64,000 bases of DNA from Rhodococcus qingshengii JCM 15477 (lineage in GTDB: Bacteria > Actinomycetota > Actinomycetes > Mycobacteriales > Mycobacteriaceae), in the NCBI RefSeq assembly GCF_023221595.1, contig NZ_CP096567.1, forward strand, positions 186,001-250,000, in the 5' to 3' direction. Under the pieces are notes generated by a model. The model had not been told where the DNA came from. It did no database searches and worked only from the letters and a program-made list of their open reading frames with translations. The position numbers and the translations under genes are program-made. This document shows, piece after piece, positions 45,400 to 55,323 of the stretch. The number at the start of each line of letters is the position of its first letter. Positions within the stretch are counted from its first letter, which is position 1.

Positions 45400-46929
45400 A
45401 TGACAGGCAGCAGTACCGTTCACGGCAAGGGGCAAGGCCTGATCAACGTGGCACCCACAAGCGCGTCGGCCGACATTCCCAACGGATACAACACGTCGAT
45501 CCCGAGCAAGATCATGACGCCGGACCGGGTCCAGACTCGGATCGGGACGCTGGAGTTCACTGACGGTTTCCCGAGCGACGAGACCGCCGCGAAGGTGTTC
45601 GAGCACCTGGACTTCGTGCGTGCTGTGGAGGTGTTTTTGCAATGCGTTCCCGCGGCGTCGATGGAGGGACTTCGTGCGGGCTTGGCCGGCATCGGCTGTG
45701 ACGCCGCGCACAAAATGGTGATCGCTGATCGCCTGCTGGATTCCAACCCGCTGTTCCTCACCGGTAACACCGACACCGTCTACGCGCTCGCGATGCTCGA
45801 CCTGGATCGTGATGGTCCGACGGTCATCCAGATCCCACCCGGGTGCGGGCCCGGCACCGTCAACGACGCATGGTTCCGCTTCGTGACAGACATGGGCGCA
45901 CCGGGACCTGACCGTGGTAGCGGGGGTGACTACCTGCTGATCCCTCCTGGCTACGACCGTGAGATTCCCGACGGGTATCACGTGGCCCACTCGGCGAGCC
46001 ACACCAACCTGCTCGCGCTGCGCGGGTTCGTCGTCGACGGCAAGACCGATGCGGCGAAAGCGATGTTCGAGAACGGCGTCAAGATCTACCCGCTGTCCGG
46101 AGCGGAAGATCGCCCTCAGATGGAGTTCAGCTCCTTCTCCGGCAAGGTGTTCAACACCATCCACGCCAACGATCGGGAGTTCTACGACGAGATGGCGCAG
46201 GTGATCAGGCGCGAACCGATCGAGATGATCGACCCGGAGACGCGGGGCCTGCTCGCTTCGATCGGCATCCACAAGGACCGTCCGTTCGAGCCTGATGAGC
46301 GGATGCGCGCCACACTCGCCGATGCCGCCGCGGTCGGCAACGCCACTGCCCGCGCGATCTGCTTCCAGACCAGGGATCCGCGCGCCCACTATTACGAGGA
46401 TCGCACCTGGAAGACGGGTTTCGTGGGTGGCGACTATCAGTGGCTCGACGGTGACGGGCGCGGCGGGCGCAACATGGACGCCAGGACGTTGTTCTTTTAC
46501 CAGGCGACCTTGAACACACCGGCCATGGCGCTGGAAATGGTAGGTGCCGGCTCACAATACGCGCTCTCCGAACGCGACTCCTCCGGTGCGTTCCTGCAGG
46601 GCGGCAACAACTATCGCCTCACGCTCCCCCCGAATGTTCCCGCCAAGGACTTCTGGTCGATTATCGCCTACGATCCCCAGACCCGCTCGGAGCTGCAAAC
46701 CGGTCAGCCACTGCCGAGTCGCAGCAGTGAGAATGACCGCGACGAGCTCGTCTACAACGACGACGGCTCGATCGATCTGACCTTCGGCCCGGAACCGCCG
46801 AATGAACGCCGTGGCAACTGGATTCAGACAGTGCCCTCCAAGAGCTGGTACGCGATCCTACGGCTCTACGGGCCGCTGAAACCCTGGTTCGACAGGAACT
46901 GGGTCCCCAACGACATCAAGCGGATCTGA
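45400..46929 (+). CDS. DUF1254/DUF1214 domain protein
   Basis: A 509-residue protein with the DUF1254 domain at about residues 70-200 (DSNPLFLTGNTDTVYALAML, PTVIQIPPGCGPGTVNDAWF) and DUF1214 at about 385-495 (NYRLTLPPNVPAKDFWSIIA with YDPQTRSELQTGQPLPSRSS, then NWIQTVPSKSWYAILRLYGP). No signal peptide is obvious, unlike many exported relatives. The family is widespread and of unknown function. The start follows AAAAGGAAGATTC. It lies 48 bp after the 2H gene on the same strand and may belong to the same unit as the HAD and 2H genes. Confidence 0.85.
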   Translation: MTGSSTVHGKGQGLINVAPTSASADIPNGYNTSIPSKIMTPDRVQTRIGTLEFTDGFPSDETAAKVFEHLDFVRAVEVFLQCVPAASMEGLRAGLAGIGCDAAHKMVIADRLLDSNPLFLTGNTDTVYALAMLDLDRDGPTVIQIPPGCGPGTVNDAWFRFVTDMGAPGPDRGSGGDYLLIPPGYDREIPDGYHVAHSASHTNLLALRGFVVDGKTDAAKAMFENGVKIYPLSGAEDRPQMEFSSFSGKVFNTIHANDREFYDEMAQVIRREPIEMIDPETRGLLASIGIHKDRPFEPDERMRATLADAAAVGNATARAICFQTRDPRAHYYEDRTWKTGFVGGDYQWLDGDGRGGRNMDARTLFFYQATLNTPAMALEMVGAGSQYALSERDSSGAFLQGGNNYRLTLPPNVPAKDFWSIIAYDPQTRSELQTGQPLPSRSSENDRDELVYNDDGSIDLTFGPEPPNERRGNWIQTVPSKSWYAILRLYGPLKPWFDRNWVPNDIKRI

Positions 46930-46987
46930 TCACCACCCGGCAGCCGCCGCCGGGGCGCCACTCGATGGCCTCTGTCACTGTGCGCAT

Positions 46988-47230
46988 AGGGCACTGTCAT
47001 ATTGTTGAACGCGGCAAACTGGGAGAATCGGTGGGGTGAGCACCGCAAGGCTGTCGTACAAAGGTCACCGCTACCCAGTCGAGATCATCAACCACCGTGC
47101 GTGGTTGTGCTTCCGGTCCCCGCTCAGCTTCCGTGACGGTCGAGGAAATCATGCGCGAACGCGGTGTCGTGGTCAGGTATGAGTCGATCCGACGGTGGTG
47201 TGCCAAGTTCGGGCAGGCGTACGCCAACGG
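46988..47230 (+). mobile_element. IS6-family left-end fragment
   Basis: An IS6-like end GGGCACTGTCATATTGTTG resembles, in reverse orientation, the right end of the dead IS6 at 36503. It is followed by ARLSYKGHRYPVEIINHRAW with LCFRSPLSFRD, then in another frame VEEIMRERGVVVRYESIRRW and CAKFGQAYAN, the N-terminus of an IS6 transposase (helix-turn-helix). The element stops there, before the DDE core. It is a decayed remnant. Confidence 0.75.
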
Positions 47231-47540
47231 GCGATTTTTATGCGTGGGCTCGGCTCAGTTCTCCGCACTTGTCAAACAAGATGCTTTGGGCGACCTCAAG
47301 ATGTAGGTACACAACGATCGGCCTGGTCAGCGACTCGCATAGTGCTGTCACTTCGGTCAGCACCGCTTTCGACTGCCCCAGACGACGAATCTGTTTTGTA
47401 ACGGTGTCTCGACCGCTGAGCGCAGGTTGTTCTCTGGGGTGCTCGGCAGGAATTATCTGTCGGAAGGACGTCGTAGTCAGGGAATCTGGCCGATAGCGCA
47501 CTCAGCTTGTGCGACTAAGGATTCGGATGGGTGCTCGTCG
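47231..47540. other. Intergenic, nothing recognised
   Basis: About 310 bp between the IS6 remnant and the second MBL-rhodanese gene. Short frames only. Confidence 0.35.
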
Positions 47541-49127
<1,587 letters not shown>

Positions 49128-49777
49128 TCAGGGGCGTAGCAGGATGTGGTCGAAGCGGGTTCGCACGGTGGAGGGACGGTGAAGTCGGTGGCTAAGCGTG
49201 CGAGGAGTGTTTCGGCGATGTCGCGGACTTTGATGTTGGTTTGTTGGGAGTGCCAGACGAGGACGTCGAAGGCTCGGTCGGTGGGGGATGGCGTAGATGG
49301 CCATGAGCATGCTTTCGGCTTATTCGATTTATTCGATCGCGCCGCGAGAGGCAGCGACGACGTCGTCGACGGTGTCGGAGACGGCCGCGTCGAGGGTGTT
49401 GGTGATGTCGATGTAGAAACCGGTACTGCCGACGATGGTTCCGTGGTCGTCGGTGATGCGGTCACCGACCACGACGACGGATCGGATGGTGCCGGCGGTG
49501 TCGATGATTCGGTGTCGGCTGCCGAACGCTCCGCCGGTGGTGCGGATCGCGTGCAGGGTGTGGGCGATGTGCGCTCGGTCGTCGGGATGTTTTTGGGAGA
49601 GAATTGGTTTGGTGGTGGGTGTGATGGCGGCGGGTTCGTAGCCGTGCACGCGGGCGACGGCTCCGACCATTCCCATCGGACGCCGTGGCGGTGGTAGCGG
49701 AACCCGCCGACTCGGTGCGGGGCACCGACTTTCGCTATCGGGCCTAATGATCCTTCGTCCGCCACCGACATTCGCAT
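49128..49777 (-). pseudogene. PAS-ANTAR regulator, frameshifted and with nonsense codons
   Basis: Read together, frames give MRMSVADEGSLGPIAKVGAP at the start, a PAS domain (SQKHPDDRAHIAHTLHAIRT, RHRIIDTAGTIRSVVVVGDR, TGFYIDITNTL) and an ANTAR RNA-binding helix (AASRGAIE, then AESMLMAIYAI...WHSQQTNIKVRDIAETL), ending LLRP at 49128. Stops at TAA near 49325-49335 replace the family QAK after GAIE. PAS-ANTAR proteins are antiterminators common in mycolata. At least two frame changes make this one non-functional. Confidence 0.7.
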
Positions 49778-50734
49778 GCCCTTTCGATCCTGCATGTTTC
49801 TCATCCTCGCCTGTTCGAGGACGTTATATCGGATCCGACGGTTGAGGGCGACGCGTGGTCCCAGTTAGGAAGAGGTATTGGGCGAGGGCCGCGGAATGAT
49901 GATTATCGTCTGTTCATCGGGTGTGCCCGACCATACCGAGTTGGGGAGGGTGGGGAAGCCGTGTGAGCGTTGATGTCTGTCGGGTGAAGTTTCTGCGGGA
50001 GTTGGGGCAGCTGTGTGTGCGTTTCCCGACGACCGGGTGTTGGTCGGTTCATACGAGGCGATCGTCGGTGGTGGCGACGATGTCGTGTTTGGATTGTTGA
50101 TCCGTTTGGTGGGCCCGTCGGCTCCGGTGTGTGCGGATGCGTTGTGGGAGTGCGTGAGCGGGTTTCTTCGTGACCTGCGGCAGGTGGAGTTGTTCAGCGA
50201 ACCGATCCAGTGGAGGGGGCCTGCGCGGGGGCGTTATTCGCGGTATACACAGCCTCCGGTGCGTCCGAACATCCGGCTGTAGATGACTCGACGTGAACTT
50301 CTACGAGTGTTGTTGCGGGCGCGGTCCTTTGTCCCGCGCGCACAAAAAGGAACGCTGCTCCAGTTGGAAGGGAACTCGTGGATGCAGCGTGCCGGTGGAC
50401 CTGGGTTCGGGGTCGCAGGGCTGCCCCTCGTCATGCCGGGAGCGATCAGGGCGGCTGTTAAGTGGGGCCTGTGTCGGCTGCGTTCAGCTCTCGGGTAGAC
50501 CAAACACTACGGACTGTTTTACGGTGTAGTTGCAGGGCTCAGTAGTGGAGCCCGGTGCGGCATGTGGGTCCCCGCGCTGTGTGTGCTCACACGGGACGTC
50601 TCACCTGGTGGAGTCCCGCCCGGCCATCGGCTCGTGGGGGCTCTACTTCAAAATGTACGCCGGGTTGAAGTGTCCGCAGGTTACGCAGACACCGGCCGGC
50701 GACGCATACTCCGCGCGTGTGGCCCTCCGGGTAA
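49778..50734. other. Region of uncertain coding
   Basis: About 950 bp. The only candidate is the frame at 50013-50282, listed separately. The rest (50283-50734) shows only short frames with no recognised similarity. Confidence 0.35.
50013..50282 (+). CDS. Possible 89-residue hypothetical protein
   Basis: MCAFPDDRVLVGSYEAIVGG and DDVVFGLLIRLVGPSAPVCA read through to RYSRYTQPPVRPNIRL. The composition is protein-like, but the start (GTG 50013) has no good ribosome site and no domain is recognised. It may be the tail of a longer gene whose 5' part is in another frame. Confidence 0.3.
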   Translation: MCAFPDDRVLVGSYEAIVGGGDDVVFGLLIRLVGPSAPVCADALWECVSGFLRDLRQVELFSEPIQWRGPARGRYSRYTQPPVRPNIRL

Positions 50735-50972
50735 TTAGCGGGTGGGTGGGAAGCCGTAGGTGATCCGCATGCGTGTCAGTGCTGCGATGTCGGACTCGGT
50801 CAGGTGTGCGCGGTGGACCATTGGGTGGCGAGGTCGTAGTGGCGTCGGCGCTGGGCTCGTTCGTCCTCGGTGAGATCTGCTGTGTGGGCTTCGTTCGACG
50901 GGTTGGGTCGGTGGTGAATCGCGCGAGGTATGCAGCCAGTGCGGCGGCGTTGCGTCGGTATCGGCTCGTCAT
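50735..50972 (-). pseudogene. Small conserved hypothetical protein, family copy C, frameshifted
   Basis: Starts MTSRYRRNAAALAAYLARFT (ATG at 50972), like the copies at 3719 and 17552. The middle is in another frame, SNEAHTADLTEDERAQRRRH with YDLATQWSTAH, and the end returns to LTESDIAALTRMRITYGFPP-TR before TAA at 50735. The span is 238 bp, one more than a multiple of three. Its start lies 3 bp from the boundary of the IS30 inverted copy, so the promoter was also cut off. Confidence 0.7.
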
Positions 50973-50975
50973 GCG

Positions 50976-51268
50976 GGCGTATTCAACTGGTCGAAGCAAC
51001 ACGTTGCTGTTGAATTGATCGTAGGTGTTCGTCCCAGGCTTCAGCGGGGGTTCGCCATTGGAGTCGTTTCCGTGGTCGCGTGTTGAGAGCGTGTGCGACT
51101 GCCGCGAGATCGTCTGGGCTCCATCGCAAGAGATCAGTTCCCTTCGGAAAGTATTGGCGCAGTAGTCCATTCGCGTTCTCGTTGGTACCTCGTTGCCATG
51201 GGCTGTGTGGGTCGGCGAAGTAGACCTTCAGCCCGGTGTCGATGGTGAACTGGGCGTGTGCGGACATT
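50976..51268 (-). mobile_element. Inverted 293-bp partial copy of IS30 (transposase 3' end)
   Basis: This stretch is the reverse complement of 52415-52707, encoding on the minus strand the last 94 residues of the IS30 transposase ([20 protein letters not shown] ... [12 protein letters not shown]) with no change that I can see. Its inner end stops within the transposase gene and abuts the left end of the full IS30 at about 51268. It forms the left arm of a large inverted repeat around the element. Confidence 0.85.
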
Positions 51269-51302
51269 CGGTGGACGCAACATTCGAGGTCAGGAGGGTG
51301 TT

Positions 51303-52700
51303 GTGGGTCGTCCATCGGATTGGGTGCGGGAAGTAACGGGCAGGGCTCCGATGAGGTCACCGGGAGCGCCGGGCCATCCTCGGTCGAAGGAACGGCAGTT
51401 TTGGGACCAGATCGCCACAGGCAAGCTTCCTCGTGAGGCAGCTGACGCTGTCGGCGTGGGACAGCCTGTGGGCCAGCGGTGGTTCCGGCACGCTGGCGGG
51501 ATGACGCCGTATTCGTGGCCCGCGCCGGCAGGCAGGTACCTCTCTTTGGCAGAGCGTGAGGAAATCGCGATCCTGCACGCCACAGGCCATGGGGTGCGCG
51601 CGATAGCGGGTGCCATCGGGAGGAGCCCGTCGACGATCTCGCGGGAGCTGCGGCGTAACGCTGCCACGCGTGGCGGCAAGCTCGAGTACCGCGCCAGCGT
51701 TGCGCACTGGAAAGCCGAGTTGTTTGCTCGTCGCCCGAAGACCGCCAAGCTCGCGGCCAACGATCGGTTACGGCACTACGTCGAGGACCGACTCTCAGGC
51801 CAGATCACCAAGCCGGGCGGCGATGCGGTCGCCGGACCGTTCGAACGGCAATGGAAGGGCTTGAACAAGCCGCATCGTCAGGACCGCCGATGGGTGAAAG
51901 CGTGGAGCCCTGAGCAGATTTCGCACCGGCTACCGATCGATTTCCCGGATGATGAGTCCATGCGGATCAGCCACGAAGCCATCTACCAGTCCCTATTCAT
52001 CGAGGGTCGCGGTGCGCTGCGCCGCGAACTCATCTTGTGCCTGCGCACCGGCCGCGCTCTTCGGATGCCACGCGCGAGAGCGAAACGCGTTGCCTGGGCC
52101 CATGTGACACCGGACGTACTCATCAGCGAGCGTCCCGAAGAAGCCGACGACCGTGCGATCCCCGGGCACCACGAAGGTGATCTCATCATCGGCACGGACA
52201 GGTCCGCGATCGGCACCGTCGTCGAGCGCACAACCGGATACACCACCCTCGTGCACCTGCCTCGGGAACAAGGGTGGCGACAGCAACCGATCACCAAGAA
52301 CGGGCCGGCACTGTCGGGATACGGAGCGGTGTCGATGAACAGAGCGTTGGCACAGGCACTGGCGTCGATGCCCACCGAACTCAAACGCTCGCTGACCTGG
52401 GACCGAGGAAAGGAAATGTCCGCACACGCCCAGTTCACCATCGACACCGGGCTGAAGGTCTACTTCGCCGACCCACACAGCCCATGGCAACGAGGTACCA
52501 ACGAGAACGCGAATGGACTACTGCGCCAATACTTTCCGAAGGGAACTGATCTCTTGCGATGGAGCCCAGACGATCTCGCGGCAGTCGCACACGCTCTCAA
52601 CACGCGACCACGGAAACGACTCCAATGGCGAACCCCCGCTGAAGCCTGGGACGAACACCTACGATCAATTCAACAGCAACGTGTTGCTTCGACCAGTTGA
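51303..52700 (+). CDS. IS30-family transposase
   Basis: A 465-residue transposase from GTG 51303 ([20 protein letters not shown]). An N-terminal helix-turn-helix is at [20 protein letters not shown] with [19 protein letters not shown], and a DDE core follows: Asp in [16 protein letters not shown], Asp in [12 protein letters not shown], and Glu in [20 protein letters not shown]. The C-terminus is [16 protein letters not shown]. Longer reading from GTG 51258 would start inside the neighbouring partial copy. All catalytic residues are present, so the element may be active. Confidence 0.9.
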   Translation: MGRPSDWVREVTGRAPMRSPGAPGHPRSKERQFWDQIATGKLPREAADAVGVGQPVGQRWFRHAGGMTPYSWPAPAGRYLSLAEREEIAILHATGHGVRAIAGAIGRSPSTISRELRRNAATRGGKLEYRASVAHWKAELFARRPKTAKLAANDRLRHYVEDRLSGQITKPGGDAVAGPFERQWKGLNKPHRQDRRWVKAWSPEQISHRLPIDFPDDESMRISHEAIYQSLFIEGRGALRRELILCLRTGRALRMPRARAKRVAWAHVTPDVLISERPEEADDRAIPGHHEGDLIIGTDRSAIGTVVERTTGYTTLVHLPREQGWRQQPITKNGPALSGYGAVSMNRALAQALASMPTELKRSLTWDRGKEMSAHAQFTIDTGLKVYFADPHSPWQRGTNENANGLLRQYFPKGTDLLRWSPDDLAAVAHALNTRPRKRLQWRTPAEAWDEHLRSIQQQRVASTS

Positions 52701-52707
52701 ATACGCC
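52415..52707 (+). repeat. Right arm of the 293-bp inverted repeat
   Basis: Identical, as far as I can compare, to the reverse complement of 50976-51268. It covers the end of the IS30 transposase gene and the right terminus of the element. Confidence 0.85.
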
Positions 52708-52736
52708 AGCCTGATCCTCAAGTGCGCGGCGAGACG

Positions 52737-53711
52737 TTACGAAGTGAGCTTGGCCGGAAAACGGTCGAGCAAGGAGGTCACACCTTCGACCGCGGGCATC
52801 CATGAATTCGGCACAGGGCGGGCTGTAGCAACGCTGCGAGCAGCCTCTACGAAGTCGCGAGTCAATAGAGAATCGACGTCTGATCGCCAACCGATAGATA
52901 ACGGCGTTGGTGGTATGCCGGTGACAGGAACGAACGCTAGTCCTGGCCGAGAATAGAACCGCTGCGTCGATGCTTGCGAGAACGCGACGCCCTTCTTCGA
53001 CAAGATCGCTTCGAAACACTCGTCGACCGTTGAAACCTCGGCTCCGAGCCGAACGTCATGCCCATCGCGAGAGCTCAGTGCGAGCCAGAAGTCACGCCAC
53101 TCGTCGGTACTGCGACGAGCAACGAATGGCTGACCTGTGAGATCCTCGACACTGATCGAATCATGTTGCGCAAGAGGGGAGTCCGAGCTAACGACCAGCA
53201 CTCGCGGTTCGATGAAAAGGGTGTCGAGCGCGAGCCAGTCCGCAACGACGACGGGCGGCCTGATGAACGCTACGTCCACCGTGCCGTCGCCTAGTCCGAC
53301 GTAGGGGTCGGAGAAGTCGAACGATTGCATTTCCACCTCGACATCCGGGTGCATCGAGCGAAATGCCGACAGGATGTCCGGGGTCAGCTCAGCGGCAGCA
53401 TTCGCCTGGAATCCGATCACGAGATTGCTGCGCGCACTGCGGCCGACTTGCCGGGTGAGCGACGCAATGCGCTCGGCATCCGAGAGTAGCTGACGGCTTC
53501 CTTCCAAGAGCCTCACCCCTGCCGGCGTCAGGGCCACATGACGGCTGTCACGAATGAACAGCGCTGTCCCCAGAGAGTGCTCAAGCTTTCGAATCTGAAC
53601 ACTCAGAGATGGTTGGGCGATATGGAGCCGTGCAGCCGCACGGCCGAAGTGCAGTTCCTCCGCCACCGCCACGAAGTACGACAGCGGCCTCAACTCCAGG
53701 GGTAAGCGCAC
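52737..53711 (-). CDS. LysR-family transcriptional regulator
   Basis: A 324-residue LysR regulator. The N-terminal helix-turn-helix is PLSYFVAVAEELHFGRAAAR, then LHIAQPSLSVQIRKLEHSLG. The effector domain (about 95-300) has NLVIGFQANAAAELTPDILS, the substrate-binding SFDFSDPYVGLGDGTVDVAF and VGFSQAS-type KKGVAFSQASTQRFYSRPGL. The gene faces away from the SCP2-like/hydrolase/aldehyde dehydrogenase operon (198 bp between starts), the classic arrangement for a LysR activator of a divergent catabolic operon with its own substrate as inducer. Confidence 0.9.
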   Translation of the reverse strand: MRLPLELRPLSYFVAVAEELHFGRAAARLHIAQPSLSVQIRKLEHSLGTALFIRDSRHVALTPAGVRLLEGSRQLLSDAERIASLTRQVGRSARSNLVIGFQANAAAELTPDILSAFRSMHPDVEVEMQSFDFSDPYVGLGDGTVDVAFIRPPVVVADWLALDTLFIEPRVLVVSSDSPLAQHDSISVEDLTGQPFVARRSTDEWRDFWLALSSRDGHDVRLGAEVSTVDECFEAILSKKGVAFSQASTQRFYSRPGLAFVPVTGIPPTPLSIGWRSDVDSLLTRDFVEAARSVATARPVPNSWMPAVEGVTSLLDRFPAKLTS

Positions 53712-53908
53712 ATCGCCGATGCTATTCGGCCAGGTAGATGCACACCAATAGTTGTTTCCTATCGATCGGAAGGGTCATTGGTATTGGACGTACCCGTCGA
53801 TTGTCGGTGTGATGGGTGTCATGTTCGCGACGGTGAAGCACTAGCAATCACCCTTCGATCATCCCCGTTCCAGAAATAATCCGGCACACAAGTCGACGAA
53901 GGAAAACA

Positions 53909-54313
53909 ATGACTGCCACCATCACTCAGACCCCCCAGCAGTGGGCCGATGCGTTCGAGCAGGCCTCGGATCAGGATCCCGAAATCCAGGCGCACGGCAA
54001 GTACTTCACTTGTTCGTACCTCTTGGACATGGGCACACATACCTTCGTCGTCGAGATGACGACCGGCAAAGTACACGCCATCACGGTCGATCCCGGCCCC
54101 CTCGACCGCCCGTACCAGTTCGCCATCCGGGCCAGTGCCAAGACCTGGCAGGGGTTCGGCGTGCCCGTACCCGCGCCGATGTACCACGGGATCTGGGCTG
54201 CCTCATTCCAACGGGACATGAAGCTCGAAGGCGACGTGCTGGTTCTCATGCAGAACTTGCGGTGCGTGACACGCCAGATCGAACTGCTCCGCACTGTCGG
54301 TGTGCCGGTCTGA
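53909..54313 (+). CDS. SCP2-like small protein
   Basis: A 134-residue protein, MTATITQTPQQWADAFEQAS, with HGKYFTCSYLLDMGTHTFVV, EMTTGKVHAITVDPGPLDRP and APMYHGIWAASFQRDMKLEG. A five-stranded sheet with a long helix and a hydrophobic cavity resembling sterol-carrier-protein-2 folds is predicted; the assignment is by pattern and moderate. It is the first gene of the operon, followed after 57 bp by the hydrolase. It could bind the hydrophobic substrate or product of the pathway. Confidence 0.55.
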   Translation: MTATITQTPQQWADAFEQASDQDPEIQAHGKYFTCSYLLDMGTHTFVVEMTTGKVHAITVDPGPLDRPYQFAIRASAKTWQGFGVPVPAPMYHGIWAASFQRDMKLEGDVLVLMQNLRCVTRQIELLRTVGVPV

Positions 54314-54370
54314 TTCACCAGCGCCACCCAAACCAGTTCAAAATCTCCCCCCAACGAAGGAACCCTCGAG

Positions 54371-55237
54371 ATGAGCAAGATTTCCCCGGTGACGGGACAC
54401 TACGTCGACGTCGACGTCGACGGCCTGCTGTACAAGGTCTTCTACCTGGAGAACGGCACCGGTCAGCCCTTGGTGTGCCAGCACACCGCCGGGGCTCACA
54501 ACCATCAGTGGCGCGGGCTGCTGGAAGACGAAGAGATCACCGCGAATTATCGCGTCATCGCCTACGACCTACCTCGACATGGAAAGTCCGATCCGCCGGA
54601 GAACACCGAGTGGTGGACCGAGGAATACAAACTCTCGGCTGACCACTACGCCAATTTCATCGTTGCACTCGTTGATGCGCTCGAACTCGAGAATCCGATC
54701 TTCATGGGATCCTCGTTCGGCGGCAACATCGCCCTGCAGCTTGCGCTGCGCAATCCGGATCGCTTCGCCGGCGTCATCCCTGTCGAAGGTGCCGACTACT
54801 CGCCTGGCTTCTACCTCGACTGGTGGCAGCACCCGCACGCGAACGCAGCGCAGGTGTGCGCCAGCGGCACGTGGGATCTCATGGCTCCCCAGTCACCGGA
54901 GGCAGATCGCTGGAAGACCTGGTTCTATTACACCCAGGGATCCGAAGCGTTCAAGGGCGACCTGCACTTCTACTCGGTCGATCACGATCTGCGCGACAAG
55001 CTCGCTCAGATCGACGGCGATCGCTGCCCCGTCGTGATGTTGACCGGCGACTACGACTACCTGACCACGCCGGAAGACAGCGCCCGAACGGCCGCGCAAA
55101 TCAAGAACGCGCAGTTCATCGAGATGAAAGACATCGGTCACTTCCCGATGAGCGAGAACCACGCAGTCTTCCGCACCTACCTCATCCAAGCGCTCGAGAT
55201 TCTCCAGAAGAACGCAGCCACCGCTGCATCCGTCTGA
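54371..55237 (+). CDS. Alpha/beta hydrolase
   Basis: A 288-residue hydrolase starting MSKISPVTGHYVDVDVDGLL, with ACGAAGGAACC upstream. The catalytic triad can be seen: nucleophile Ser115 in GSSFGGNIAL, Asp in GDYDYLTTPEDS, and His in MKDIGHFPMSEN. The oxyanion region HTAGAHNHQWRG is unusual in having two His. The fold resembles meta-cleavage-product or ester hydrolases. In this operon it would release an acid and an alcohol or aldehyde that the adjacent aldehyde dehydrogenase oxidises. Confidence 0.88.
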   Translation: MSKISPVTGHYVDVDVDGLLYKVFYLENGTGQPLVCQHTAGAHNHQWRGLLEDEEITANYRVIAYDLPRHGKSDPPENTEWWTEEYKLSADHYANFIVALVDALELENPIFMGSSFGGNIALQLALRNPDRFAGVIPVEGADYSPGFYLDWWQHPHANAAQVCASGTWDLMAPQSPEADRWKTWFYYTQGSEAFKGDLHFYSVDHDLRDKLAQIDGDRCPVVMLTGDYDYLTTPEDSARTAAQIKNAQFIEMKDIGHFPMSENHAVFRTYLIQALEILQKNAATAASV

Positions 55238-55323
55238 CCTGTCCAGTACATCAACGCGCTCGCCGGCCACCGCAACAAGGGGGTCGGCGAGCAGTTGTTT
55301 GTACACTTCGAAGAGGAATACCG

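Larger units (their letters stand above)
51268..52707 (+). mobile_element. IS30-family insertion sequence
   Basis: About 1.4 kb. The left end near 51270 reads GGTGGACGCAACATTCG, and the right end in reverse reads GGTCGAAGCAACACGTT, matching as imperfect inverted repeats. It contains one intact transposase gene. I see no target duplication, which is expected if one border was made by the recombination that produced the inverted partial copy. Confidence 0.75.

Noticed and set aside
44467..46389. 640-codon minus-strand frame opposite the 2H and DUF1254 genes
   Set aside because: Arg/Val/Asp-rich antisense frame with no recognisable domain.
50283..50529. Two overlapping short frames near 50.3-50.5 kb as genes
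   Set aside because: No ribosome site, no similarity and composition like random GC-rich DNA.
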